This document shows, piece after piece, positions 46,020 to 55,411 of a DNA stretch of 64,000 bases (position 1 is its first letter; each line of letters begins with the position of its first letter). The notes under the pieces are model-generated. The model made no database searches, was not told where the DNA came from, and saw only the letters and a program-made list of their open reading frames with translations. A program made the position numbers and the translations under genes. Location: assembly GCF_014647915.1 (NCBI RefSeq), contig NZ_BMQC01000004.1, positions 186,001 to 250,000 on the forward strand, written 5' to 3'. The stretch comes from Pilimelia terevasa (GTDB lineage: Bacteria; Actinomycetota; Actinomycetes; Mycobacteriales; Micromonosporaceae).

Positions 46020-46549
46020 TCGTACCCACCATCAGTCGGCGGCGGTCCCCACGCCCGCGAGCCCCGGCTCGCACCGGTCCCGGCTACTCACCGTACTGGA
46101 CACCGTCGGGTCGGTCGGGGGACAGCGGCGTACATCTCCCGGTACATCTCGGGTATTCCGGTAACGATAGGCCCGGTGTCGCGGGATGGGCCCCACGGCT
46201 CGTCCGGCCCGGCCGAACGGACGACGGCGGGCACCCTTCCCGTGCCGTCCCACCCGCGACGCACGTCCCGTGATCAGCGTCGTGGGCGACATGCGGATGC
46301 CCGGTATCGACGGCATCGAGCTGCCTGCGCAGATCCGCCTCCGACACCGGAGACGACCCTGGCGCGTCCGCGCGGTGCCGGCCGAACCGTGGCGCGCGCC
46401 GGGGGCGGTCAGTCGGCGGGGAGCAGTGCCGGTGACGCGGGCGGCCAGCTCTGCGGGGCCGAAGGGCTCCCGTACGCCCGAGGGTCGCGCGGGGGAGCAG
46501 TTGGGGAGCGGCGGCCCGCACCCGGCCCCGGGACTGCCAGGATGGGCGA
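46020..46549. other. Intergenic region upstream of the histidine kinase and ligase genes
   Basis: 530 bases. It has two copies of the 9-mer GTACATCTC (46130-46138 and 46142-46150), a short CGGTAACGATAGG segment that may include a promoter, the response-regulator relic (46270-46353), and about 195 bases of degenerate coding-like DNA before the ligase GTG. No complete gene is supported. Confidence 0.6.
46270..46353 (+). pseudogene. Relic of a response-regulator receiver domain
   Basis: In one frame this stretch reads VISVVGDMRMPGIDGIELP and then AQIRLRHRR, the heart of a receiver domain with the phospho-acceptor Asp region (DMRMPG) and the DGIEL helix. Nothing before or after it in any frame continues the fold, so only about 28 codons survive. 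It sits directly upstream of a histidine kinase gene on the opposite strand. Confidence 0.6.
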
Positions 46550-48124
46550 GTGCTGTTCGTCGACCTCGCGGCCGCCTCCGCCGCCGTCGCCGCGGTCGGG
46601 GGCCGCCGAGACAAGGTCGCCCTGCTCGCCGACGCCCTGCGCCGCCTCGACCCCGACGAGGTGGCGGCCGGCGCCGGCTACCTGGCCGGCGAGCTGCGCC
46701 AGCGCCGGACCGGCGTCGGCGGCGCCGGCCTGCGCGACCTGCCCCCGCCCGCCCAGGTCGCCACGCTGACGGTCGCCGCCGTCGACGCCGCGGTCGACGC
46801 CGTCGCGGCAGTGGCCGGCGCCGGCTCCCAGCGCCTGCGGCGCGCCCGGCTGGCCGCCCTCTACGCCGCGGCCACCGCCCCGGAGCAGCGGCTGCTGACC
46901 GGCCTGTTCTTCGGCGAACTCCGCCAGGGCGCCCAGGCCGGCCTCCTCGCCGACGCGATCGCCCGGGCCGCCGCGGTGCCCGCCGCCGCCGTCCGGCGGG
47001 CGCTGCTGCTCACCGGGGACATCCGCGCGGTCGCGGTGGCCGCGCTGGCCGGCGGGGCGGCCGCGCTCGCGGCGGTCGCGCTGGAGGTGGGCCGCCCGCT
47101 GGCCCCCATGCTGGCCGGCAGCGCACCGGACATCGAGGCCGGCCTGGCGGCCACCGGCGTACCCGCGGTCGTCGACACCAAGCTCGACGGCGTCCGCGTC
47201 CAGGTCCACCGGCGGGGCCGGGAGGTCGCCGTGTTCAGCCGCAGCCTCGCCGACGTCACCGCCCGGCTGCCCGGCGTGGCCGCCGCCGTCCGGGACCTGC
47301 CCGGCGGCGACCTCGTGCTCGACGGGGAGGCGGTGCTGCGCGACGCCACCGGCCGCCCGCGGGCGTTCCAGGACACCGCCGGCCGCGCCGCGACCAGCGG
47401 CCCGGCCGACGCGGGCGACCCGCTCGTGCCGTACTTCTTCGACCTGCTGCACGCCGACGGCGCCGACCTGATCGACACGCCCGGCGCCGGCCGTTGGGCC
47501 GCCCTGGCCGACCTCGTCCCGGCCGCGCTGCGGGTGGGGCGCGACACCGTGACCGGCCCCGGGCAGGCGGCCGGGTTCTTCGCCGCGGCGCTGGCCGGCG
47601 GGCACGAGGGTGTGGTCCTGAAGTCGCCGCAGGCCCCCTACGAGGTGGGCCGCCGCGGCGGGGCCTGGGTGAAGGTCAAGCCGCGGCACACGCTGGACCT
47701 GGTGGTCCTGGCCGTCGAGCGGGGGCACGGCCGGCGGCAGGGCTGGCTGTCCAACCTGCACCTGGGCGCGCGGGAGCCGGCGACCGGCGGCTTCGTGATG
47801 CTGGGCAAGACCTTCAAGGGACTCAGCGACGCGACGCTGCGCTGGCAGACGGAGCGGTTCACGGCGCTCGCGGTGGGCGAGGAGCGGGGCGTGGTGCGGG
47901 TCCGGCCGGAGCAGGTGGTCGAGGTCGCCTTCGACGGGGTCCAGCGCAGCACTCGGTACCCCGGCGGTGTCGCGCTGCGGTTCGCGCGGGTGCTGCGGTA
48001 CCGGGAGGACAAGACGGCGGCCGAGGCCGACACGATCGACGAGGTCCGGGCACTGCGCCCACCCGGGTCCGTCGCACCGACAGGGGTGGCAGTGGGCCGG
48101 GCGGGCGAGCGGGGGGCGTCATGA
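46550..48124 (+). CDS. ATP-dependent DNA ligase (LigB-type)
   Basis: A 524-residue ligase. The N-terminal DNA-binding domain is Ala-rich and helical (1-190). The adenylation lysine is K211 in DTKLDGVRVQVH. Other nucleotidyltransferase motifs follow: VLDGEAVLR (III), VPYFFDLLH (IIIa), EGVVLKSP (IV) and WVKVKPRH (V). The C-terminal OB domain ends with a variable tail. Actinobacteria carry several such ligases besides NAD-dependent LigA, used in repair. GTG 46550 is followed closely by coding bias. Its end overlaps the start of a decayed monooxygenase gene by four bases. Confidence 0.92.
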   Translation: MLFVDLAAASAAVAAVGGRRDKVALLADALRRLDPDEVAAGAGYLAGELRQRRTGVGGAGLRDLPPPAQVATLTVAAVDAAVDAVAAVAGAGSQRLRRARLAALYAAATAPEQRLLTGLFFGELRQGAQAGLLADAIARAAAVPAAAVRRALLLTGDIRAVAVAALAGGAAALAAVALEVGRPLAPMLAGSAPDIEAGLAATGVPAVVDTKLDGVRVQVHRRGREVAVFSRSLADVTARLPGVAAAVRDLPGGDLVLDGEAVLRDATGRPRAFQDTAGRAATSGPADAGDPLVPYFFDLLHADGADLIDTPGAGRWAALADLVPAALRVGRDTVTGPGQAAGFFAAALAGGHEGVVLKSPQAPYEVGRRGGAWVKVKPRHTLDLVVLAVERGHGRRQGWLSNLHLGAREPATGGFVMLGKTFKGLSDATLRWQTERFTALAVGEERGVVRVRPEQVVEVAFDGVQRSTRYPGGVALRFARVLRYREDKTAAEADTIDEVRALRPPGSVAPTGVAVGRAGERGAS

Positions 48125-49116
48125 GCGGGTGCCGGGTGTTGGTGTCGGGGGCGAGTATCGCGGGGCCGGCGCTGGCGCACTAGCTGCGTCGGCCGGGTGC
48201 GGCGGTGACCGTGGTGGAGCGGGCGCCGGAGCTGCGTGCCGGTGGGCAGGCCGTGGATGCGCGGGGTGGGCCAGGGAGGTCATCGCGCGGATGGGTTGGA
48301 CGCGGCCGTGCGCGCGGCCCGCACCGACACCGCTGGCGCGCACACCGTGGACGTGGACGGGAACGTGCGGGAGACCTACCGCGCGGACGACCACGGCGGC
48401 GACGGGTACATCGCGGAGATCGAGATCCTGCGGGGGGACCTGTCCCGGGTGCTGTACGAGGGCACCCGCGACGGTGTCGAGTACCTCTTCGGCGACCGGA
48501 TCGCCGCGCTCACCCAGGACGCCGACGGGGTCGACGTGGCGCTCGTCGGCGGCGCTTCGACCTGGTGATCGGGGCCGACGGGCTGGACCGCTGGCTGGTC
48601 GACTACCAGGAGTCCGGGACCGGGCGCTCCGCCGGCCTGCGGCCCCTCCGGGACGTGAGGCGGGCGATGGTCATGTTCTCCCTCCCCGCCGCCGACCTCG
48701 ATGTCGACCACCGCGATGTCGCCGCCCAGAAGCGGGTGCTGCGTGAGCAGATGAACGACATGGGCTGGTTGACCCCGCGCATCCTCGCGCACCTGGACGA
48801 CACCCCGGACTTCTACCTGGACCAGGTCGCCCAGGTGGTGATGGAACGCTGGTCGGACGGACGGGTCGGGCTGCTCGGGGACGCGGCGTTCAGCTCGTCG
48901 CCGCTGTCCGGGCAGGGCACCGGACTGGCCCTGGTCGGTGCCCATCTGCTGGCCGCGGAGTTGGCCGCCGCCGACTGGGATCCGCAGGCGGGGTTCGGCG
49001 CCTACGAGCGGCGGATGCGCCCGTTCGTCGAGGCCAACCAGGAGATCGGCCGGCTGCACGCCCGCAGCCTCGACGTGTCCGCCGTGAGCGCTCGGTCAAC
49101 TCCGCCCGCTCAGTAG
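48121..49116 (+). pseudogene. Broken FAD-dependent monooxygenase
   Basis: The remains read, in order: MSGCRVLVSGASIAGPALAH in frame 0, then TAG at 48181 where Trp is expected; LRRPGAAVTVVERAPELRAG in frame 0; AREVIARMG in a second frame near 48280; LDAAVRAART through VDVALVGG in the third frame; and RRFDLVIGADGL to GLLGDAAFSSSPLSGQGTG back in frame 0. So there is one nonsense codon and at least three frameshifts, and about 30 residues after GADG are missing. The family hydroxylates aromatic compounds (PheA/TetX type). It begins in an ATGA overlap with the ligase gene. Confidence 0.9.
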
Positions 49117-49196
49117 GCGAACCGCCACCCCGCAGCGAGGGGCGCGGCAGCGGCTCGTTGTACCTTCCGGCTGCCCGTCGAACCTGAGGAGCTGGA

Positions 49197-50135
49197 GTGG
49201 AAGGGGAAAGTGGCGCAATGACAACCGAGCCCAGCGAGGGCGTGGAGGCACGTCGGGCCTTCGTCCTTCCTCCTGTACACAATGGCCTCGACTACCTCGT
49301 CACCGCCGTGGACTACCTCGGCGCCGCCGCCACCCCACCGGGCAGAGGAAGCCTCAAGTACGCGGTCCTCCACCTTCAGGCGGCGACGGAGGTACTCCTT
49401 AAAGCACGGCTTGTCGAGGAGCACTGGAGCCTGGTGTTCGCAAAGCCGGGAGAGGCTACGCGGGAGAAGTTCGACGAGGGTGACTTCAACAGTTGCACCC
49501 TGAGGGATGTCTTCACGAGACTTGAACAAATTGCCGGAGTGAGAAACCCGGAACTTCACGAGGCGATCCAGCGACTGACGACCACGCGAAACGCTCTCAC
49601 TCATTTCGGTCACCTCAGGCGGGACGTCAGCGCCGCCACCGTGGAGAGAACGGCAGCGGAGGTCACGATGCGTCTTCTGCAGTTCATTCACCTGTACCTG
49701 CGACCCGCGCTGTGCGAGAAAAATTCAGACGCGATCCGTCACGTCGGGGAAACCATGGCCGCCCTACGGTCGAAGCTCGGGAGCATCACGTCGCTTGTGG
49801 AGCACGGTATGCGGGCACTGGGGGAGGAACTCGCTGTAGTCGCTGAACGGACGGTGGAATGCCCCGATTGCAGGCTGTGGGCCTTTGTGGTCGGCAAGCC
49901 GGACCGGTTCGACAAGAGTCCGCTGATGTGCCGCTTCTGCTTCACCGAATACGACCTTCCCGGCTTCGCGGAGTCCGACTATGTTTCGGACGTCCTCGGT
50001 GGCCGTTCCGGCCGTCCGTACGCACCATGTAGCGCCTGCGGGGAGTCCATGGTTATCGGTGCGCGTACGGTGAAGAGCCCGGAGGGTGTCGCGCTCTGCT
50101 TCAGTTGCGGCGCCGTCACCGACGTCCCGCGCTGA
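49197..50135 (+). CDS. HEPN-motif protein with two C-terminal zinc ribbons
   Basis: A 312-residue protein I do not recognise from a named family. The N-terminal half is helical (AVLHLQAATEVLLKARLVEE, HEAIQRLTTTRNALTH). It holds R131-NALT-H136, the R-x4-H signature of HEPN domains, typical of RNases and abortive-infection proteins. The C-terminal half has two zinc-ribbon pairs: C222/C225 with C245/C248, and C278/C281 with C301/C304. GC content and codon use are lower than in neighbours (AAA, ATT, AAC, TTC more frequent), suggesting recent acquisition. GTG 49197 with GAGGAG is preferred; ATG 49218 is an alternative. Confidence 0.8.
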   Translation: MEGESGAMTTEPSEGVEARRAFVLPPVHNGLDYLVTAVDYLGAAATPPGRGSLKYAVLHLQAATEVLLKARLVEEHWSLVFAKPGEATREKFDEGDFNSCTLRDVFTRLEQIAGVRNPELHEAIQRLTTTRNALTHFGHLRRDVSAATVERTAAEVTMRLLQFIHLYLRPALCEKNSDAIRHVGETMAALRSKLGSITSLVEHGMRALGEELAVVAERTVECPDCRLWAFVVGKPDRFDKSPLMCRFCFTEYDLPGFAESDYVSDVLGGRSGRPYAPCSACGESMVIGARTVKSPEGVALCFSCGAVTDVPR

Positions 50136-50202
50136 AATAGGCGCGACACCGTCGCCGGTCCGGGGGCGACGAGGCCGGTGGCCGGTCCAGCCCCGCGGCT
50201 CG

Positions 50203-51531
50203 TTATGGCTTGCGGGGGAGTACCACCTCGTCGGGAACGATGAGATGGTCGCCGATACCGACGGTGAAGACTCTGGCGTCGGTAGGTGTGCGCCGCCCCG
50301 GTACCCACTGGTGTGGTTTGGCCGTCGGACCCCCGCGCAGACGCACACTGATCTTGTACCGACCGGGCGCCACCGCTGCGAAGTCGAAGTTTCCGTCGTC
50401 GTCGGCGACACGGGCCTGGCGGGTGAGGGGGACGGCCGGGTCGGTGGAGCCGTCGGGGGCGACGCGGTGCAGCAGCGCGTGGGCGCCGTACGGGGGCACG
50501 CCTGCGGTCCTGGTCGTGAGTCTGCCCGAGATCCGGCCGACGGAGAGGTGCAGCGGGTCGAGGACGCGGTGTTCGCCCGCGTCGATGGTGAGCCACTCCG
50601 TCGGCCTGTGCAGGCCGCCGCCGGGCAGCCAGGCGGCGGCGTTGCCACTGCTGACGGAGAACTGGTACTCCCCTGGCGGAAGTGGGCTGAGTTCGAAGCT
50701 GCCGTCCGCGGCGACCGGCCCCCGCCACGCGTAGTGGTCCACTGGCCAGACGGCGAACTCGGTCGCCGACGCGCCCCCGGTGACCGTCAGCCGCCCCGAC
50801 ACCACCGCGGCCCTGGGAAGTGGGAGCTGCCGCTGGTCGACGACGGTGGTCTGGCCGGCCTCCACGGCGACGGTGTCGGCCCGGGCCCGTACCCACCGGC
50901 CGGGCAGCCACTGGGTGACCACCGTGTCCTCGTCGTCGCTGAAGCGCATCCCGGTGCCGACCTTGTAGCCGCCGCCGATCACGGTCGCGAACCGGTACCT
51001 GCCGTCGGATCCGGTGGACGCCCGCTCCAGGTCAGCCGGTCCCGAGCCGGGCCTTCCGTACGTGGCATCCAGGAACACCGGCGCACGTTTCACCGGTTCG
51101 CCGCCCTGGCTGGTGATACGGCCCTCGACCGCGCCGACCGGCACCGTCATCGTCGGCACGGCAACCGGCCCGTCATCGGCGACGGTGAATACCGTCGCCT
51201 GCGCCGGATCGTGGGTGCCGGGCCACCACAGTGTCCCGAACCCGCGGCCGCGCCACGTGTCCGCCTGGAGCCGGTAGCGACCGGGCGCCACACCGGCGAC
51301 GGTGAAGCGGCCGTCGCCGGTCACCTGCCCCCGGGCCACGGCGTTGTCGCTGTCGACGGGGTAGGCGAGGACGTCGAAGCGATCGGGTGCCGCGTCGCCG
51401 ACCACGGTGATGGCACCGCTGAGTTCCGCGGACATCCGTCCTGACGCATGAACCGGTAGGGGCGCGCAGGGCAGGATCGTCACCGAAATCGCCGCCGTCA
51501 CCAACCCCCGGCGGGCCCGTTTCCGCGTCAT
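50203..51531 (-). CDS. Secreted protein with tandem Ig-like/carboxypeptidase-regulatory repeats (long copy)
   Basis: A 442-residue exported protein. The signal peptide (about 1-27, ending VHA) is followed by four to five units of about 85-95 residues. Each has a beta-sandwich pattern such as GAITVVGDAAPDRFDVLAYP and GRFTVAGVAPGRYRLQAD, and a W-[LV]-PG motif (WWPGT, WLPGRW, WLPGGG, WVPGRR) near its end. These resemble CarboxypepD_reg-like or Cna-B-like folds. No cell-wall sorting signal is seen. Its ATG overlaps the stop of a shorter paralogue by four bases, and a GAAAGGAA Shine-Dalgarno lies in that gene. Confidence 0.82.
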   Translation of the reverse strand: MTRKRARRGLVTAAISVTILPCAPLPVHASGRMSAELSGAITVVGDAAPDRFDVLAYPVDSDNAVARGQVTGDGRFTVAGVAPGRYRLQADTWRGRGFGTLWWPGTHDPAQATVFTVADDGPVAVPTMTVPVGAVEGRITSQGGEPVKRAPVFLDATYGRPGSGPADLERASTGSDGRYRFATVIGGGYKVGTGMRFSDDEDTVVTQWLPGRWVRARADTVAVEAGQTTVVDQRQLPLPRAAVVSGRLTVTGGASATEFAVWPVDHYAWRGPVAADGSFELSPLPPGEYQFSVSSGNAAAWLPGGGLHRPTEWLTIDAGEHRVLDPLHLSVGRISGRLTTRTAGVPPYGAHALLHRVAPDGSTDPAVPLTRQARVADDDGNFDFAAVAPGRYKISVRLRGGPTAKPHQWVPGRRTPTDARVFTVGIGDHLIVPDEVVLPRKP

Positions 51532-52517
51532 CGCCGGTTCCTTTCGGTGGGCAGCAGAAGCTGTTCGTGCAGGGTCAGCGTCCTTCCCGCTTCCACCTGG
51601 TAGTGGGCGCCCGCCTCCGGGCTGCTCTTGCGCGGGAACCACTGGATGGGCGTGCCCAGCCGGGCGTAGGTACTGAACTGGTACTCGCCGGGCTTGACCG
51701 CGTCGAAGCTGAATCCGCCGTCGGCATCGGTCAGGCTGTAGGTGAGGCCGCGGCTCCCACGCTGGTGCATCGACACCTCCACGGACTGGGCGGGGCGGCC
51801 GTCCGGCCCGGTGACGCGTCCCGCGACGGTGCCCACCGCAACGACGAGGTCCGGCGCCACACCGGAGGCGCCGGCGTCGACCGACACCCGCTCACCGTCG
51901 TCCGGGTGGTCGGCTCCCGGCCCCCACCACCGGCCCCAGCCCATACCTCTGCGCACCGCGATCGAAATCCGGTCGTCGCCGGGCAGCGCACCCTCGATGC
52001 GGTAGCTGCCGTCGGCCCGCACCGGGGTGCGTCCGGCGTGCCAGGACACCTCAAGGAAGTTCGGCGGTACACCGCCTCGGACCTGAAGCCGTCCGCGCAG
52101 CGCCGCGGTCGCCGGCCGCGCCAACAACTGCTGGTCGACCGTGACCACCGTGTCGGCAGTGACCAGAACGGTGTCGGCCTGGGCCTGCAGCCACCGGCCC
52201 GGTGCCCACTGAATGGCCTCCTCACCCCGGAACTGCCGGCGCGCCCCCACCGCGTACGCGCCGGGCGCCAGGCCGGCATTCCGATATGCGCCGTCCCCGT
52301 CCGTACGGACACTCGCCAGTACGCGATGATCGCCGGCACGGTGCACGACGACGGGGATGTCCTCGGCCGGACTTCCGTTGCTCAACACCACCCGCCCCGA
52401 GATCACCCCGGTCCCCTCCGGGACGGCGGCAGAACCCGCGGTCGGCAGACACAGCGCCGCGGCCGCCACGACCGCGGCCAGTGTCACCACTCGTGTCATT
52501 CTCCTGTAGACACTCAT
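51528..52517 (-). CDS. Secreted protein with tandem Ig-like/carboxypeptidase-regulatory repeats (short copy)
   Basis: A 329-residue paralogue of the gene downstream. Signal peptide about 1-31 (ending GSAA), then three repeats with the same W-x-PG rhythm (QWAPGRWLQAQADTV, GRWWGPGADHP, QWFPRKSS) and YRIEGALPGDDRISIAVR, GGFSFDAVKPGEYQFSTYAR as repeat cores. The start is unsure: ATG 52517 gives a normal signal peptide, while ATG 52523 and 52499 are also in frame. The two genes probably arose by duplication and form an operon. Their extracellular binding role is inference. Confidence 0.8.
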   Translation of the reverse strand: MSVYRRMTRVVTLAAVVAAAALCLPTAGSAAVPEGTGVISGRVVLSNGSPAEDIPVVVHRAGDHRVLASVRTDGDGAYRNAGLAPGAYAVGARRQFRGEEAIQWAPGRWLQAQADTVLVTADTVVTVDQQLLARPATAALRGRLQVRGGVPPNFLEVSWHAGRTPVRADGSYRIEGALPGDDRISIAVRRGMGWGRWWGPGADHPDDGERVSVDAGASGVAPDLVVAVGTVAGRVTGPDGRPAQSVEVSMHQRGSRGLTYSLTDADGGFSFDAVKPGEYQFSTYARLGTPIQWFPRKSSPEAGAHYQVEAGRTLTLHEQLLLPTERNRR

Positions 52518-52595
52518 GGGCATCAACGTACGCGGCTCCCGCCGGAACGTCGGCGGTGAACAGCCAATTTGCCGAGGGGCGCAATAGGGCTGCCG

Positions 52596-54551
52596 CTAGG
52601 CCGTCGTGGTGTCCGGCGACGGAACGGACGCGGCGGTGTTGTCGAAGACGGCGTACTGGTTCTTGCCGTTCTGCTTGGCCCGGTACATGGCCAGGTCCGC
52701 GGCCTTGAGCACCTCCGTGCTGTTGGCGCTGGTCGAGCCGGCCACCCCGATGCTGCAGCTCAGCGTGAGGTGGTGTTCGCCGTCGACCAGGACCGGGGTC
52801 TTCAGGGCGTCGAGGAAGCGCTGGGCGACCAGGGTGGCCTCACCGGCGGTGGTGTGCGGCAGCAGAGCCGCGAACTCGTCGCCGCCCAGTCGGGCGGCGA
52901 GATCGCTGCCGCGCAGGCAACGCGACAGCGTGTCCGCCAGGCCGATCAGGGCGTCGTCGCCGCCGTGGTGGCCGTGGACGTCGTTGATGGATTTGAAGTC
53001 GTCCAGGTCGATGGCCAGTACCGTGGCCCGGGCCGGGGCGCCGAGCCGGCCGGGTGGACCGGTGAGGACCTCGTCCAGTCGTTGCTGGAACAGGGCGCGG
53101 TTGGCGAGCTTGGTCAGCGGGTCGTGCGTCGCCTTGTGCTCCAGCAGTTCCTGCAGTTCGCGGGCGGCGGTCACCTCGCGGCAGTTGCTGATCAGGCTGC
53201 CGACGTGCGCCGAGTCCAGCAGGTTCGTGGTGATCACCTCCAGCCAGCGCCAGCTACCGTCGACGTGTCGGTACCGCGCCTGGTGTGTGGCGCTGCCACT
53301 ACCCTCCGCCACCAGGTGACGCACCGCCGCGGCCGCCTGCGTCCGGTCCGCCGGATGGACCAGGGTCGCGGCGTTGCGGCCCTGCAGCCGCGCCGGCTCG
53401 TAACCCAGCAGGCGGGTGACGGCCGGGCTGACGTAGTCGCAGCGGAGCTGGGCGTCGGTGATGACGATGATGTCGGAGGAGTGCTGCAGCAGGACGCTCA
53501 TCCGCTGCTCCTGCTGCTGGATGCGCGCCAGCAGCCGGTCGTTGTCGGTGAGCGAGACGAGCTGGCGGGCCACGACCAGGCCCACGCTCGCCAGCACCGC
53601 CACGAGGACACCGACGGTACGAGGTAGCACATTTCCGGACACGGCCACGGAGAGCAGCAGCAGCCCGAGCGTGACCGCGATGGCGGCGTACGGCAGCAGG
53701 CTGAACGAGCGGCGCCGGGGTCGGGCCGACTCGATCTGGTCGTGCGCGTTGCGGTACTGGGCCAGCGGACCCGCCGCGGCGAGGACGCTGGGCAGCAGCC
53801 AGAGCAGCATCTGCGCCGTGTACCCGTCCGCGTTGCCGCGCTCAGGCGCGGGCAGGCCCATGCCGTTGATCACGCTGATCAGCGCAGCGGAACCGATGAG
53901 CAGGACCGCTGTCGCCCGCGTCGTGGGCGCGTGGCCACTGACCGCCAGTCGGGCGCCGGCGAAGGTGGTGAGGACGAAGATCGCGGCGGCGCCCAGCGCG
54001 ACGGCGGTCGTGGTGAGGTCACTGGTCTCCTCGCGGACGGTCAGGAACCAGTTGACCGCCGCGGCGGCCACGGCCACCGTGCCCGTGTCCAGCCAGAACG
54101 TCAGCCGTGCCCGGGCGCTGCGCCAGCGCACCGGGTACCGGAGCATCGTGATCAGGATCGTGAGGTAGCCGCCGACCAGGAGCGCCCCCTGTACGTCCTG
54201 AGCCCGGGCCGGCCCGCCGAGGGCGGCCAGCGCCGCCCCGCAGTCCCCGATCAGAAACGCCGCGGTCACGACCCCGTAGGCCCGCCAGAATGTCCGTTTC
54301 GGGCCGGCTGGCGTCCGGCGGGCCACGATGAGGGTGGCGACCAGCGCCACCGCGTCGAGCGCGAGGACGGCGACCCAGTAGGTCCACAGCCGGGCGAGGC
54401 CGCCGCTGGCGCCGCCGGTGACGAAGTACACCCCCAACACCACCGTGACCAGCGGCAGTACCCAGCCCACCGGCCGGCGGCCCGCGGCGGGTGCTGTCGC
54501 GGGCGCCCCGGGGGCGGTCGGGGCAGGCAATAATGCGGTCGGCACGCGCAC
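52596..54551 (-). CDS. Membrane diguanylate cyclase with PAS and GGDEF domains
   Basis: A 651-residue protein. About eight to ten membrane segments fill residues 20-330, followed by a PAS domain (about 375-490: HSSDIIVITDAQLRCDYVSP) and a GGDEF domain with an intact GGDEF at 556-560. An RxxD inhibitory site (RGSD, 547-550) lies five residues before it, so product feedback is expected. No EAL domain follows. It makes cyclic di-GMP in response to an unknown signal. GTG 54551 with AAAGGAG is chosen; GTG 54545 is close by. Confidence 0.93.
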   Translation of the reverse strand: MRVPTALLPAPTAPGAPATAPAAGRRPVGWVLPLVTVVLGVYFVTGGASGGLARLWTYWVAVLALDAVALVATLIVARRTPAGPKRTFWRAYGVVTAAFLIGDCGAALAALGGPARAQDVQGALLVGGYLTILITMLRYPVRWRSARARLTFWLDTGTVAVAAAAVNWFLTVREETSDLTTTAVALGAAAIFVLTTFAGARLAVSGHAPTTRATAVLLIGSAALISVINGMGLPAPERGNADGYTAQMLLWLLPSVLAAAGPLAQYRNAHDQIESARPRRRSFSLLPYAAIAVTLGLLLLSVAVSGNVLPRTVGVLVAVLASVGLVVARQLVSLTDNDRLLARIQQQEQRMSVLLQHSSDIIVITDAQLRCDYVSPAVTRLLGYEPARLQGRNAATLVHPADRTQAAAAVRHLVAEGSGSATHQARYRHVDGSWRWLEVITTNLLDSAHVGSLISNCREVTAARELQELLEHKATHDPLTKLANRALFQQRLDEVLTGPPGRLGAPARATVLAIDLDDFKSINDVHGHHGGDDALIGLADTLSRCLRGSDLAARLGGDEFAALLPHTTAGEATLVAQRFLDALKTPVLVDGEHHLTLSCSIGVAGSTSANSTEVLKAADLAMYRAKQNGKNQYAVFDNTAASVPSPDTTTA

Positions 54552-54826
54552 GCGGCTCCTTTCCCACCTCGGCTGGTGCCGTGTTAATCGGCGCAGTGGT
54601 GGCCGACACCAGGAATTCGGGAAAGGGTCTGCCCCATCGGCAGCGGACAGTTGAAGTCGCAACTATTCGGCACAGCGACCGGGAGTCGGTCCCACTGCGC
54701 GGGTTCTCCCGCCGCCCGTCGTCGCAATCCACTCGATGGTGGCCGGTTGTCGGTTACCGAAACCTTCGGTCGGAAGTCTATTTTCTAGGCGTGGACAACG
54801 GCGGATCACAGCGTGGAGGACCTACC

Positions 54827-55411
54827 GTGCGCACCTTGGAACCGCAGGAGATGGAGCGGCTGCTCCGAATGAATCGACAACTGAAGATTTCGTTCCTGGT
54901 GACGGTGGCGGTCGTGGTGGCCCTGGTGGTCGTGCTCATCGCCGCTGATGTCGACTTCCCGATCGGACTGGGCGCGCCGCTGGGCATCGGCATCGGCCTG
55001 CTGCTGACGCTCCCCGGTCGCCGGCTCCTCGCCGAACTGGGCCTGACCGCCGCCGAGGCCCGCTCGGTCCTGCAGGGCGAACGGCAGCGGCGCAGCGGCG
55101 TCGCCGACCTCCCGCGGCAGGTCCGCTACCAGCGCGAGGTTCTGCGCGCGCGCATCTGGCTCGCCGTCGGCCTGGTGGCCGCCGCGGTGTTCGTGGTGGC
55201 GGCGCTCTACTTCTTCGGCGCGGCGGGGCAGACGCACGAGGAGGACGCACCCACCAACGTCTGGCTCGGCGTCAGCTTCTTCGCCGGTGCCATTGCGCTC
55301 ATCCTGACGCCCAGCGCGCTCCTGCAGGCCAGAAGTCACCGGGAGACCGCCCGCTCCTTCGAGCAGTCGGCCGCGTCCGCACGTCGGAGTGAGCCCGTCC
55401 CGTCGGCTTGA
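54827..55411 (+). CDS. Four-helix membrane protein of unknown function
   Basis: A 194-residue protein. Hydrophobic pairs lie at about 22-42 and 45-65 (ISFLVTVAVVVALVVVLIAA, GLGAPLGIGIGLLLTLPG) and at about 110-135 and 145-170. A cytoplasmic linker of 45 polar residues rich in Arg, Glu and Gln joins them. No domain was recognised. GTG 54827 has GGAGG seven bases upstream. The 275-base gap to the divergent GGDEF gene contains the promoter-like TCTATTTTCTAGG just ahead. A hairpin overlaps its stop. Confidence 0.8.
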   Translation: MRTLEPQEMERLLRMNRQLKISFLVTVAVVVALVVVLIAADVDFPIGLGAPLGIGIGLLLTLPGRRLLAELGLTAAEARSVLQGERQRRSGVADLPRQVRYQREVLRARIWLAVGLVAAAVFVVAALYFFGAAGQTHEEDAPTNVWLGVSFFAGAIALILTPSALLQARSHRETARSFEQSAASARRSEPVPSA

